Notes: generated by a model from the letters alone, not told the origin. 64,000 nt of DNA from Lutibacter sp. (GCA_030683995.1 JAUXPH010000053.1:1-64000), one strand, 5' to 3'. Positions 1 through 10,237 are shown, numbered from the stretch's first letter. Numbers and translations: made by a program.

Positions 1-262
1 ATCAATGACTGCAATCTTTAAAGATTATCCAGAAGCTGATTTTGTAATTGCAGGTCATACTGATAGTGTAGGTTCTGACAAATCAAACCAATTATTGTCC
101 GAAAGAAGAGCAGCCGCTGTTAGAGATTATTTAATCTCAAATGGTATCAATGCTGATAGATTGACAACGGTAGGTTTTGGAGAAAGCAAACCTGTTGACA
201 CAAACGCTACAGCTGCAGGCCGTCAAAATAACAGACGTACTGAAGTGACTTTAAAAAACTAA
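1..262 (+). CDS. OmpA-family C-terminal peptidoglycan-binding domain protein (5' truncated by window)
   Basis: Protein reads ...FVIAGHTDSVGSDKSNQLLSERRAAAVRDYLISNGINADRLTTVGFGESKPV..NRRTEV, the OmpA C-terminal signature; upstream part lies outside the window. Confidence 0.9.
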   Translation, partial: SMTAIFKDYPEADFVIAGHTDSVGSDKSNQLLSERRAAAVRDYLISNGINADRLTTVGFGESKPVDTNATAAGRQNNRRTEVTLKN

Positions 263-288
263 GCCAATAGCGCTTAAATCATAAAAGT

Positions 289-332
289 AAAATCGCCTAA
301 AAAATTAATTTTTTAGGCGATTTTTTTTGATT
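289..332. terminator. Bidirectional intrinsic terminator between convergent genes
   Basis: AAAATCGCCTAAAAAATTAATTTTTTAGGCGATTTTTTTT: perfect stem plus T-tract. Confidence 0.85.
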
Positions 333-363
333 ATAATTTCGATTGCATTCCGCATTTTTTATC

Positions 364-960
364 TTATACTTCAAACTCAACTTTAAAATAATCATTTACA
401 TCAATCACCATCATTCCGGCTTCTTGAGCGGCATTAATTCCCAATATACCATCTTCAAAAACCACGCAATCCTGTGGTTTAATGCCCATTAATTCCGCGC
501 ATTTCAAAAAAGTTTCGGGATGGGGTTTGTGATTTATAATATCATCGGCAGTAATAACAATATCGAAATAATTTTCAAAACCAATGACTTCCAAGGTTTT
601 TTTTGCACCAATTTTAGTGCTTCCGGTGCCAATTGACATCGGTAAAACTGAATGGTATTTTCTAATAACATCAGTAACCATTTCAATTTCTACAGTTAAA
701 TTAACCAAGGTTTTAAAATGGTCTTCCTTCACTTTTCCAACAATCTCAGGATTCATCTTGGTGCCAAACATTTCGTTAAGTTTTTCAATGGTTGCGGTTC
801 TCGGCATTCCTGTCAATTCCATAAATAACGTAGCATTAAAGTCTATTCCGTAAGGTGAAACAGCTTTTCTCCAAGATATAAAATGATTTGGCATTGTGTT
901 GGCGATGGTGCCATCCAAATCAAAAATAAGCGCTTTTGCTTGTTGGGGTATTTTAATCAT
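364..960 (-). CDS. HAD-family hydrolase, beta-phosphoglucomutase-like
   Basis: LIFDLDGTIANT, GTGSTK, KPHPETFLKCAELMGI, VVFEDGILGINAA motifs. Confidence 0.9.
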   Translation of the reverse strand: MIKIPQQAKALIFDLDGTIANTMPNHFISWRKAVSPYGIDFNATLFMELTGMPRTATIEKLNEMFGTKMNPEIVGKVKEDHFKTLVNLTVEIEMVTDVIRKYHSVLPMSIGTGSTKIGAKKTLEVIGFENYFDIVITADDIINHKPHPETFLKCAELMGIKPQDCVVFEDGILGINAAQEAGMMVIDVNDYFKVEFEV

Positions 961-1052
961 AATTAATTTTAAGCTGCAAAAGTACAGATTTTAGCGCAAT
1001 TTGACTTTTTTGACAAAGAATTTAAAGTTATTTTAACATCACGCAATAATCA

Positions 1053-2156
1053 TTAAATGGCTTCATACAATTTCCCCGGCAAAGGTTTTACCATCCCTTT
1101 CATCTCCAAATTAAACAATAATGAAGTGGTTTGGTGAATGGGCAATTTGCAGTTTAAGGAAATTAAATCGATGAGTTCTTTGCCGTTTTGCGCCAAAAAA
1201 TCATACAGCAACTGTTCGTTTTCTGTCAATTCAATAAAAAGTTGTTTTTGAATTGGTTTCTTTACGTTTTTCGGACTCTCCCAATTCAGCATCTCGATTA
1301 AATCTTTTGCAGATGTTAAAATGGCGGCCTTGTTGTTTTTAATTAATTCATTGCAGCCTTTGCTGTACATATCGGTGCTTCTTCCAGGAACGGCAAACAC
1401 ATCCCGACTGTAGGAATTCGCAATATCTGCCGTGACCAAAGAACCGCCTTTTTCGGCCGATTCAATAATGATGGTGGCTTCGGACATTCCCGCTACTATC
1501 CGGTTTCGTTTTAAAAAATTTTCGCGAAGCGGTTGGTCATTTTGCCAGAATTCTGTCAGAAATCCGCCATTTTTATGAATTTCGGAAATGTACTTTTTAT
1601 GAATTTTCGGATACACTTCTTCAAATCCATGCGCCAAAACACCAATGGTTTGCAGTTCGTTTTTTAGTGCAGCTTTATGCGCACAAATATCGACGCCATA
1701 GGCAAAACCACTTACAATTATTGGGTTGAATTCTTTTAAATCAGCTATCAATTTTTCACAAAAATCCCTTCCGTAGCTTGTAATCTGGCGTGTTCCCACA
1801 ATGCTGATGATTGGCCCGATATTTAAATTGATATTCCCTTCTTTAAACATCAAAATTGGCCCATCTATGCAATGCTTTAATCTTTCCGGATAATCTTTAT
1901 CGGTAAAAAAGAGCGTTTCAATATTGTTTTCCTGAATGTATTTCAGTTCTACTTCGGCTTCAATTAAATTTTCTTTATCAAATAAATTTTTGACTGAAAG
2001 TGTTCCAAAACCAAAAATGTCTTCGATGTTTCTTCGCTTTTCTTTGAATACGTTTTTTGCGCTTCCGCAGTGAGCAATTAACTTTTTTGCGTTAATGTCG
2101 CCAATACCTTTTACGCGCTGCAGCGCCAATACGTAAAGTAAATCTTCTTCAAGCAT
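1053..2156 (-). CDS. dprA: DNA-processing protein DprA
   Basis: Rossmann SIVGTRQITSYG, VSGFAYGVDICAHKAAL, EKGGSLVTADIANSYSRDVFAVPGR. Confidence 0.95.
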   Translation of the reverse strand: MLEEDLLYVLALQRVKGIGDINAKKLIAHCGSAKNVFKEKRRNIEDIFGFGTLSVKNLFDKENLIEAEVELKYIQENNIETLFFTDKDYPERLKHCIDGPILMFKEGNINLNIGPIISIVGTRQITSYGRDFCEKLIADLKEFNPIIVSGFAYGVDICAHKAALKNELQTIGVLAHGFEEVYPKIHKKYISEIHKNGGFLTEFWQNDQPLRENFLKRNRIVAGMSEATIIIESAEKGGSLVTADIANSYSRDVFAVPGRSTDMYSKGCNELIKNNKAAILTSAKDLIEMLNWESPKNVKKPIQKQLFIELTENEQLLYDFLAQNGKELIDLISLNCKLPIHQTTSLLFNLEMKGMVKPLPGKLYEAI

Positions 2157-2238
2157 ATTTTAACAATTTGAGCGTCAATATATAAAATTATTGTTAATAA
2201 AAATTGCGCTTAACTATTAATTTAGCAACGAATTTTTA

Positions 2239-2246
2239 TATATTTG
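2239..2246 (+). promoter_or_regulatory. Bacteroidetes -7 box TATATTTG
   Basis: Matches TAnnTTTG; 6 bp upstream of the ATG at 2252. Confidence 0.6.
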
Positions 2247-2251
2247 TTTCA

Positions 2252-3172
2252 ATGACGACAGCAAACTACATTAGCGATTTATTGTACCGATACGAATGTG
2301 TGATTGTGCCTAATTTTGGCGGTTTTGTAACCAACGAAATTTCGGCAAAAGTGAATCATTTTACCCACACTTTTTATCCGCCTTCCAAACAGCTGACTTT
2401 CAATTCTCATTTGCAAAATAATGACGGATTACTGGCTAATTATGTGGCTGCCGCCAAAAATATTTCCTATTCGGAAGCATTAGAAGTTATTGAAAAAGAA
2501 GTCGTTGAATGGAAACTTCTAATGAATGTTGAAGTGCTTGAATTGGAAAATATTGGATCGTTTAAATTAAATAAAGAACGCAAACTCATTTTTGAACCTA
2601 CCAATTCCCTTAATTATTTAACCTCCTCTTTTGGGTTGGGTTCTTATGTTTCACCGGCAATAAAACGCGTTGTTTACAAAGAAAAAATTAAGCAGCTTGA
2701 ACCATTTTCAACGGAAAAAACCAGACGAAAAACACCTTTATTTATTAAATACGCGGCAACTGCTGCAATTCTTTTTGCTTTAGGCACAGTTGGCTGGAAC
2801 GAATACCAAAAAATGGAATACAACAATTTAGTCGCCCAAGCCGAGCAGCTACAAAAGAAAGTTGAAAAAACCATACAAGAAGCTACTTTTGTGATTTCCA
2901 ATCCGTTGCCTGCGATTACTTTAAATGTCATCAAAGAAACTTATAATTACCATATTATCGCCGGCGCTTTCAGAACGCCTGAAAATGCAGAGAAAAAATT
3001 GCAGCAATTGCTTGAAAAAGGGTACAATGCCAAAATTTTGGGTGTAAATAAGTGGAATTTAACCCAAGTTGCTTTCGAAAGCTTTACAACCGAAGATGAA
3101 GCGATAAACAAAATGCGCATCATTCATAAAACTGAGTCTCAAGACGCTTGGCTTTTGGTTAAAGAATACTAA
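2252..3172 (+). CDS. HU-CCDC81 and SPOR domain-containing protein
   Basis: MTTANYISDLLYRYECVIVPNFGGFVTNEISAKV (CCDC81-HU), central TM helix, C-terminal SPOR (YHIIAGAFRTPENAEKKLQQLLEKGYNAKILG). Start moved from 2204 to 2252 because the -7 box lies between the two. Confidence 0.88.
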   Translation: MTTANYISDLLYRYECVIVPNFGGFVTNEISAKVNHFTHTFYPPSKQLTFNSHLQNNDGLLANYVAAAKNISYSEALEVIEKEVVEWKLLMNVEVLELENIGSFKLNKERKLIFEPTNSLNYLTSSFGLGSYVSPAIKRVVYKEKIKQLEPFSTEKTRRKTPLFIKYAATAAILFALGTVGWNEYQKMEYNNLVAQAEQLQKKVEKTIQEATFVISNPLPAITLNVIKETYNYHIIAGAFRTPENAEKKLQQLLEKGYNAKILGVNKWNLTQVAFESFTTEDEAINKMRIIHKTESQDAWLLVKEY

Positions 3173-3240
3173 TCTGCAATTTATACAGTAACTTTTTCTT
3201 GCATAAAATAGCATTCTCTTGCTAAAAAATTAAAATAACT

Positions 3241-3750
3241 ATGACAAAAACACCTAAAGAATCTTTAACCATTTTAACCGATATTGTGTTACCGGGAGAA
3301 AGCAATCCATTGGGAAATTTATTTGGAGGTGAGTTGTTGGCGCGTATGGACAGGGCTTGCAGCATTGCAGCTCGCCGTCATTCGCACAGCATTGTGGTAA
3401 CCGCATCGGTAAACCACGTGGCATTCAACAACGCTATTCCTGTGGGCAGCGTGGTGACTATTGAAGCCAAAGTTTCAAGGGCTTTTAAATCTTCTATGGA
3501 AATTTATGTGGATGTATGGATTGAAGATCGCGAATCTCAAAAGCGTTCAAAAGTAAATGAGGGCATATACACTTTTGTGGCGGTTGACAAATTGGGAAAA
3601 CCCATAACTGTTCCTCAATTGGAACCAGAAACAAAGCTTGAAAAAGAACGCTATGAAGGCGCTTTGCGCAGAAAACAATTAAGCTTAATCCTTTCCGGAA
3701 AAATGAACCCTGCTGATGCTGATGAATTACGGGCGCTGTTTATTGGATAA
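3241..3750 (+). CDS. Acyl-CoA thioesterase (hotdog fold)
   Basis: GNLFGGELLARMDRACSIAARRHSHSIVVTASVNHVAF.. Confidence 0.92.
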   Translation: MTKTPKESLTILTDIVLPGESNPLGNLFGGELLARMDRACSIAARRHSHSIVVTASVNHVAFNNAIPVGSVVTIEAKVSRAFKSSMEIYVDVWIEDRESQKRSKVNEGIYTFVAVDKLGKPITVPQLEPETKLEKERYEGALRRKQLSLILSGKMNPADADELRALFIG

Positions 3751-3875
3751 CTTTTCGTTAATGTTATACGTTATAGGTTAAATGTTATAAGTTGGATTAT
3801 GTTAGTTATTAGAAGCCGAACGTCATCTGAAGTATTTGCATAACACAAACAATCTAAAATTCCAACAATCTAAAA

Positions 3876-5093
3876 TCACATCTTATAAATCCAGTAAGCT
3901 GGATCTTCTGTAGTTACGTTTCGGGACAACACAAAACCCAAAATTGTTTTTCCTGTAATTTTATCGGTAAAAATAGTGCCAATTTCTTGTTTTGTTTTTA
4001 CTTTTTGTCCTGTGTTCACAAATACATTCTCCAAATTTTTATAGACCGAAATATAATCCCCATGCTGAATTAATACGGCTTTTAAATTACCGCCCATGAC
4101 TTGAACCGACAAAACAGTTCCTTCAAAAACAGCACGCGCTTTGCTGCCGCTGTCGGTGGTGATTCTAACGCCATTGCTTTGTATGGTGGTTGTTTTCACA
4201 ACAGGATGCGGCTGTTTTCCATAATAGGTAGAAACAAATCCTTTTTCAACAGGCCAAGGCAATTGTCCTTTGTTAGAGGTGAATTTTGTTGCCAATTCCT
4301 TAGCTTCGGCGGTAAGGGTAAAGGTTGTGGATGTGGGTTTTGATGTGTTTTTATTGGAAGCCGCGATGGCGTCTCTAATTATTTTATCTATTTGGGCATC
4401 AATCTTTCTTTCTTCCCTTTGAAATTGCGTAATTTGCCTTTTGTATTTATTTTCCTTTTCCTTTACCTGGCTCAACAACCTTTCTTGTTCCTTCTTTTCT
4501 TTTTGAATTACAATTCGCTCTTGTTGCTGTTCAGTTAATAGATCCTGTTTTTGCTTCTTTTTTGAAATTAATGTATCTGTTAAAGCCTGAATTTCTATTG
4601 TTTTTCGCTGAATTTCTTCCGCCTGATTTTTTCTGAAACTGGAATATTGTTTCATATATTGGAACCGTTTATAGCCCTGATAAAAATTTTCTGAAGAAAG
4701 CAAAAACATAATTCGGCTGTTTTGGGACTTGCTTTTGTACGATTTAAAAATCATTTGTGAATAATCTTTTTTCAGCGCCTCTAAATTTCGTTGGTTTTTG
4801 TTTATTTCAAGCTGATTGGTGTAAATTTCATTTCCAAGTTCAGAAGATTCATGGGAAATAACTGTTATTAATTCTTCCCTTTTTTTAATTTTATCAGTTA
4901 AATCCTTCACCTCAACCAATAAATTTTTTTCTGCTTTTATGGTGGTTTTAAGCAAACCGTCCAAATAAACAATCTCCTTTTTAATTTGATTTTTACGCGC
5001 TTCCAAATTATCACGTTTTGAGTCTTGGGCCGAAATTCCCACACTTAAAAACAGTGCTGAAAAAAGAAAAATGTACTTAATTTTAAACTGCAT
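3876..5093 (-). CDS. Murein hydrolase activator EnvC-like / M23 family peptidase
   Basis: Signal peptide, long coiled coil, C-terminal degenerate LytM domain (LPWPVEKGFVSTYYGKQPHPV..). Confidence 0.88.
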   Translation of the reverse strand: MQFKIKYIFLFSALFLSVGISAQDSKRDNLEARKNQIKKEIVYLDGLLKTTIKAEKNLLVEVKDLTDKIKKREELITVISHESSELGNEIYTNQLEINKNQRNLEALKKDYSQMIFKSYKSKSQNSRIMFLLSSENFYQGYKRFQYMKQYSSFRKNQAEEIQRKTIEIQALTDTLISKKKQKQDLLTEQQQERIVIQKEKKEQERLLSQVKEKENKYKRQITQFQREERKIDAQIDKIIRDAIAASNKNTSKPTSTTFTLTAEAKELATKFTSNKGQLPWPVEKGFVSTYYGKQPHPVVKTTTIQSNGVRITTDSGSKARAVFEGTVLSVQVMGGNLKAVLIQHGDYISVYKNLENVFVNTGQKVKTKQEIGTIFTDKITGKTILGFVLSRNVTTEDPAYWIYKM

Positions 5094-5869
5094 TATTTTA
5101 GGCTAATTTCTTTGTAACCTGAGGGAATCTCGAAAGGAAACGTTAATTCTTCATTAAATTCAACCGACTTATATTCAATATTGATGGTGGTTAAATTATT
5201 GTGGTCTGTGGCTCTAATATTAATATTTTCGGGAAACTGCTCTCCCTTAATATTTTTATAGTTTGCGTATGAAACAGAAAGCATTTGTTGCTTTTCGGTA
5301 TTGGTGATTTCTTGTCGGTTTAGTTTGAAATTATCCGGATTCATAAAAAACAAAATGCCAAACAGTTCATTTTCCTTTATTGGCGATAATTGATACAACT
5401 GATTGTCGATTTTAGAATCATATTTTTCCTTTTTTAAGTTTAAAACAGCTTGACCCAGCAAAATGTTTTGAACTTTTTGATAATCCAATTCTGTTCCAAG
5501 CCATTCGCTCAACAAAGAAAAATCTCCATCATAATAAGTGCCCTTTAATTTTTCGTAATAACTCACCCTGTCTGGCGTAATTTTAAGCTTTGCCAATGGA
5601 AATCCAAACTTGGTGGCGCTCATCCAAATTGTTTTATCCATATCAATCCGAAGTTTGACATTGACAGAGGTTGACGTATTTTTGTCGGAATATTTGGCGT
5701 TTAAATTGGCATTCACCGTTTTCTGATTGAAAGTATTATCGTAGTGATTGCTTATAATTTTTTTTGTGGAAATATCTTCAATACCGTCCATATTTGTCAA
5801 ACTTTTTTTGCTTTTGCACGAAGAAAGTGCAAGCAACATCAATATCGCTATTTTAAAATAATGCTTCAT
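5093..5869 (-). CDS. DUF4292-like lipoprotein
   Basis: Lipobox LLALSSCKSKK; LolA/DUF4292-like sequence; overlaps the EnvC-like gene by 1 nt. Confidence 0.75.
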   Translation of the reverse strand: MKHYFKIAILMLLALSSCKSKKSLTNMDGIEDISTKKIISNHYDNTFNQKTVNANLNAKYSDKNTSTSVNVKLRIDMDKTIWMSATKFGFPLAKLKITPDRVSYYEKLKGTYYDGDFSLLSEWLGTELDYQKVQNILLGQAVLNLKKEKYDSKIDNQLYQLSPIKENELFGILFFMNPDNFKLNRQEITNTEKQQMLSVSYANYKNIKGEQFPENINIRATDHNNLTTINIEYKSVEFNEELTFPFEIPSGYKEISLK

Positions 5870-5878
5870 CTTATAAAT

Positions 5879-6844
5879 TTATTTTCTTAACGCAGCGGAT
5901 CTTTGTTTGTATTTTAACGCTTCACTTTTATTGCCCAGCTTTTCATGACTTATGGCAAACTGTTCGTAAAAATCGGCTTCCATTGCGCTGTTATCGATAA
6001 CAAAATCAATGCCAATACTTAAAACGGCGATCGCTTCGTTATATTTTCCCAGTTTATTTAGCGCCAAACCATTCATTTTATATAAAAAAGGCTGCTCGGG
6101 AAACAATTCCAACGCCTCTTTGCTGCTGGCATAAACCTGTTCAAAAAGCAATTCTTTATCTTCTTGAATCAAAATTTCCTGCACTATTTTATATTCCTTT
6201 TTTTCTGAATATAATTTTTTTAATGTTTCAATGTCTTTATTTTCAATGGAAGCATTAACAGGTTTATTAATATATTGTTGCGCTGCTTTTCGGTTTTCAA
6301 GAAAAGTTTTGAACGATTTTAAACGCAATGTTGCCATCGCATTTTCTTCCATTTTTGCAATCAATGCTTCGGCCTCCTCAAAATTTTGATTTTGAATGTA
6401 AAGAAACACCAATTCTTCGGATTCTTTCGGCTGAATTTTCAATATCTTTTGCTGAATTTCAATTGCTTTGTGAAAATTTCGCTGCGCTTTTAAAACAGCT
6501 ACTTTATGTTGTAACAAATACCTGTTTTCAGGTGCTTGTTGCAAGGCTTTATCAATAAATAATTCTGCCTCAAAATAATTGTTTAACTCCAAATGGTTTT
6601 TTGATAATTCAAAAAAAACAGCAACATTTGCAGCCTCTATTTCATTGCACAATTCCAAATTTTCAATGGCTTTTCCATAATTTTTTATGGCTTTTTGCTT
6701 CAAGGCTTCAAAAAAATGCGTTTGAAATTTTAAGCTGTTTTCTTCAGCAATATTGATGTTTTGGGCATAGATAAATCCTGAAATGAAAAACATTCCAACC
6801 GCCATTATCCGATACAAATTCTTAGTTCCCATAAAGCTTTGCAA
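5879..6844 (-). CDS. Tetratricopeptide repeat protein
   Basis: Signal peptide followed by multiple TPR-like helical repeats. Confidence 0.85.
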   Translation of the reverse strand: MQSFMGTKNLYRIMAVGMFFISGFIYAQNINIAEENSLKFQTHFFEALKQKAIKNYGKAIENLELCNEIEAANVAVFFELSKNHLELNNYFEAELFIDKALQQAPENRYLLQHKVAVLKAQRNFHKAIEIQQKILKIQPKESEELVFLYIQNQNFEEAEALIAKMEENAMATLRLKSFKTFLENRKAAQQYINKPVNASIENKDIETLKKLYSEKKEYKIVQEILIQEDKELLFEQVYASSKEALELFPEQPFLYKMNGLALNKLGKYNEAIAVLSIGIDFVIDNSAMEADFYEQFAISHEKLGNKSEALKYKQRSAALRK

Positions 6845-6984
6845 TATACAATTTATTCAAGTGAAAAAATGTTAATTAGGAGTATAGATAAGAGAAAATA
6901 GCATAGTGAAAAGCGATTGGTTGTTGGTTGAAATTGGTTTCAAGTTTCAGATTTCAAATATTAAACGATTAAACATTTTAAGGT

Positions 6985-8655
6985 TTAGATTCCTTTTGGA
7001 ATGGCATCAATTAATTTTTGGGCATAAGCTGTTTTTGGAGATTCATAAATAGCATCCGCATCACCAATTTCTTCAATTTTTCCCTGATTCATCACCATCA
7101 ACTGATCAGCCATATATTTTACGACCGCCAAATCGTGAGAAATAAAAATATAGGTGAAGCCAAAGTCGGCTTTCAGTTCATTCAGCAAATTCAACACTTG
7201 CGCCTGCACCGAAACATCGAGCGCCGAAACCGATTCATCACAAATAATGAGCTTAGGTTTTAGGACTATGGTTCTCGCAATGCCAATCCGCTGCCTTTGT
7301 CCGCCTGAAAACTCGTGAGGATATCTGTAAAAATGTTCCGCCTGCAAACCAACGCGTTCCAACAATTCAAAAACATATTTTTTTCGTGCTTCGGAGTAGT
7401 TCAATATTCCGTGGACTTTCATTGGTTCCATCAATGCTTCACCGACCGGAATTCTCGGATTGAGCGATGAAAACGGATCTTGGAAAATGATTTGAACTTC
7501 TTTTCTGAAATCTTTCAATTCCTTTTTCGAAAGATTCGTGACATCCTTTTGCTTGTAAAAAACTTGTCCTTTTGTGGCTTTTTCCAGATGCAAAATGGTG
7601 CGTCCCAAGGTAGTTTTCCCGCAACCCGATTCACCAACCAAGCCCAAAGTTTCCCCTTCAAAAAGTTGAAAGGAAACTTCATCAACCGCTTTTACGGGAT
7701 TTGCCTTTCCGAAGAAAAAAGGTTTTTCGGTATTGAAATAAGTCGCTACATTTTTAACTTCCAGCAATGGTTTTGTAGCGTAAATTTTGGCGTGAAAATC
7801 GTTGCGCTGTTCTGTTGTGTAAATCTCATCATCAACCGTGTTTTCAATGAAATCTTTTACGGTGGGCAACTTTTTTAGGCGTTCTTTTAAGTTGGGTTTC
7901 GAATTTATGAGCGCTTTGGTATAATTGTGAACCGGATTTTTAAAAACCTGGGTTACATTTCCCTGCTCCACAATTTCTCCCTGATACATCACCAAAACGG
8001 TATCCGCTATTTCAGAGACCAAGGCCAAATCGTGCGTGATAAAAATAATACTCATTTCCGTTTCTTGCTGAAGCGCTTTCAACAATTCAATAATTTCCTT
8101 TTGTATGGTTACATCCAACGCCGTGGTTGGTTCGTCGGCAATTAAAATTTGTGGTTTGCAGGCAATCGCCATCGCAATCATCACCCGCTGTTTTTGTCCG
8201 CCCGAAAGCTGATGCGGATATTGGTTGTACATTGTTTCGGCCCTTGGCAATTTCACCTTATGAAACAGTTCAATAACCTGATTTTTAGATTCTTTTTTAG
8301 ACAGCTTTTTGTGCTGCAATAAAATTTCCTGCACCTGATAGCCACAAGTCAAGCTAGGGTTTAAAGAGCTCATCGGCTCTTGAAAAATCATAGAGATTTT
8401 ATTTCCCCTTATTTTTTGAAAATCTTTTTCTGAAGTCGATTGTAAATTGGCGTTGTCGAATAAAATACTGCCGGTGATGGTCGCATTTTTTGGGAGCAAT
8501 CCTAAAATGGCCAATGCTGTCACCGATTTTCCACTGCCGGATTCACCCACAATTCCTAAAATTTGCTGTGAATTCAATTCAAATGAAACGGCATTAACCA
8601 CCTTGTTTTGGTCGAATGAAATGGATAAATTCTGAACTTTTAAAATAGGTTCCAT
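6985..8655 (-). CDS. Dipeptide/oligopeptide ABC transporter ATP-binding protein with two fused ATPase domains
   Basis: Two Walker A (GESGSGKS, GESGCGKT), two LSGGQ-type signatures and two Walker B motifs. Start at MEPILKV (8655) or MNPMEP chosen over the 8697 start in the track. Confidence 0.92.
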   Translation of the reverse strand: MEPILKVQNLSISFDQNKVVNAVSFELNSQQILGIVGESGSGKSVTALAILGLLPKNATITGSILFDNANLQSTSEKDFQKIRGNKISMIFQEPMSSLNPSLTCGYQVQEILLQHKKLSKKESKNQVIELFHKVKLPRAETMYNQYPHQLSGGQKQRVMIAMAIACKPQILIADEPTTALDVTIQKEIIELLKALQQETEMSIIFITHDLALVSEIADTVLVMYQGEIVEQGNVTQVFKNPVHNYTKALINSKPNLKERLKKLPTVKDFIENTVDDEIYTTEQRNDFHAKIYATKPLLEVKNVATYFNTEKPFFFGKANPVKAVDEVSFQLFEGETLGLVGESGCGKTTLGRTILHLEKATKGQVFYKQKDVTNLSKKELKDFRKEVQIIFQDPFSSLNPRIPVGEALMEPMKVHGILNYSEARKKYVFELLERVGLQAEHFYRYPHEFSGGQRQRIGIARTIVLKPKLIICDESVSALDVSVQAQVLNLLNELKADFGFTYIFISHDLAVVKYMADQLMVMNQGKIEEIGDADAIYESPKTAYAQKLIDAIPKGI

Positions 8656-8709
8656 TGGGTTCATGTTGGTGTTTCTCTTGGCTACGAATATAGCCAAATT
8701 TGAACAGAT

Positions 8710-8961
8710 TTAAGAAGTCACTTTGTTTTTGGTGATCAATTTCACCAATCCAAATGCAGAAACCAGTGCCCAGCAACCTTCCAAAATCACAAATGGCATA
8801 TAATTTAAAAGTACGGAAGCCAAACACGCAATTGCAGCCCCCATAAAATTTAACAGTAAATAGGGCAAACTGTCGGTTTTAATCTTGTCCATTAAATTGA
8901 GAAAAAATGCCAATAAAAGTAAGGTTATGCCAATAAATCCGGTCCAGTCGATGTAGTTCAT
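8710..8961 (-). CDS. Small membrane protein, CBU_0592-like
   Basis: 83 aa, about three TM helices (GFIGITLLLLAFFLNLM, LLNFMGAAIACLASVLL, FVILEGCWALVSAFGL). Confidence 0.75.
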   Translation of the reverse strand: MNYIDWTGFIGITLLLLAFFLNLMDKIKTDSLPYLLLNFMGAAIACLASVLLNYMPFVILEGCWALVSAFGLVKLITKNKVTS

Positions 8962-8979
8962 TTTGATAAAAGCAATTAA

Positions 8980-10098
8980 TTAGGAATTCAGCCATTTTTT
9001 AAATTCTGCTGCTTTATTTTTACTGATTATAATGGAATTATTAAGTTTAGTCATTATTTTTAATTGATTGTTTCCATATTTTAATATTTCATCTATTCCC
9101 TTAACTGAGAGAATAAATTGTCTGTTTGCCCTAAAAAAAACAGCATGGTCTAAGCTATTGTAAAGTTCGTCCAAACTTGAATTATGGGTGTATTTTTTTC
9201 CATCTAAACAAGTGATTGAAGTTATTGAGTTCTCTGTACTTATAAAGGCAATTTCCTCAACTTTTAATGAAATTAATTTATTTTTTGAGTAGGTCAATAT
9301 CCTTTTTTTAGTTTTTAAATCATCTTCAATTTCATCATCCTTATTAATTTCGTTATCAATTTTATCACTAATCTTCTTCCTGTAATTTGTTAAATTCAAA
9401 TTTAATTTTGAAAGTGTTAAAACTTCTCCCATCAGAAGCTGATTTTTTAATTCCAATTCTTTTTCATAATAATTACTCAAAAATCTAACAACGATAACTG
9501 AAAGTAAAATTACAGAGATGCCTGACAATAAATAAACCAATAAAAAGGTGACTTTCAACTTATTAATTTCCTTATCAATTTTATCAATATTGGCGTGTGC
9601 TGCTATAATCCAATCTGAATTTTTAACAGGATATAAGTATATTATTTCAGAGCTTCTATTTGAGTTAAATTCTCTTAATCCGCCCAATTGTTTCTTGTTT
9701 TTTAATAATTGATAAAAATCTTCTGAATCAATACTATTGTCAAGCGGTCTTACGTATGATTCATTCGGGATAATTTGATTGCCAATTTTTTGTGGATCCG
9801 GGTGGCAAATTTCAACACCAGACCAATCAAACATACAAATAAAGCCCGATTCGGTATTGGTGCCTTCAATACTTTTTTGGATATTATTAATTATGGTGTC
9901 TCTTTCTAAACCATTTGCGATTTGATAGGATATTAAATTTGAAAATTCACGGGCCTCCCTTTGGCTTGATTCAATTTGAATTTCCAAAAACTGATTGGTG
10001 CTAACTTTAACCAAATAATTCATACTGAAATAACCAATAACAAAAACAATTAATGTTATTGTCAGTAAAGTAGGCAGGTATAATTTATCTTTTTTCAA
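8980..10098 (-). CDS. Membrane-anchored Cache-domain sensor with C-terminal LytTR DNA-binding domain (TTG start)
   Basis: N-terminal TM, periplasmic Cache-like region (GFICMFDWSGVEICHPDPQKIGN), second TM, C-terminal LytTR (ISLKVEEIAFISTENSITSITCLDGKKYTHNSSLDELYNSLDHAVFFRANRQFILSVKGIDEI). Confidence 0.88.
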   Translation of the reverse strand: MKKDKLYLPTLLTITLIVFVIGYFSMNYLVKVSTNQFLEIQIESSQREAREFSNLISYQIANGLERDTIINNIQKSIEGTNTESGFICMFDWSGVEICHPDPQKIGNQIIPNESYVRPLDNSIDSEDFYQLLKNKKQLGGLREFNSNRSSEIIYLYPVKNSDWIIAAHANIDKIDKEINKLKVTFLLVYLLSGISVILLSVIVVRFLSNYYEKELELKNQLLMGEVLTLSKLNLNLTNYRKKISDKIDNEINKDDEIEDDLKTKKRILTYSKNKLISLKVEEIAFISTENSITSITCLDGKKYTHNSSLDELYNSLDHAVFFRANRQFILSVKGIDEILKYGNNQLKIMTKLNNSIIISKNKAAEFKKWLNS

Positions 10099-10160
10099 AA
10101 AGTATCATTTTTTTAGTTCAATTTTCTCCCTTTCAACCCTTGTTTTTTCCTTTTCACATA
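10094..10160 (+). repeat. ~60 bp regulatory-type repeat, copy 1 (between LytTR and CHRD genes)
   Basis: TTCAAAAAGTATCATTTTTTTAGTTCAATTTTCTCCCTTTCAACCCTTGTTTTTTCCTTTTCA; matches copy 2 at 10823-10885. Confidence 0.8.
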
Positions 10161-10237
10161 ATTTAAATTGTGTAAAAAAGAGAAAACTATTTTATTTGGT
10201 ATGAAATTAAATCAATTTTAATTAAAATTCTAATATT

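Noticed and set aside
7018-8145. Several + strand ORFs (7018, 7480, 7927)
   Set aside because: Antisense to the well-supported ABC ATPase gene; no domain or start-site support.
6985-8655. Complete ABC peptide importer operon
   Set aside because: Only the double-ATPase gene is present; no permease or binding protein genes are adjacent in this window, so no system is claimed.
10093-10116. Mini-ORF MILFEKR (minus strand, copy 1) and MTLFEI (copy 2) in the LytTR-locus repeat
   Set aside because: Very short, diverge after a few codons, and the strand does not fit the downstream targets; likely a by-product of the repeated DNA sequence.
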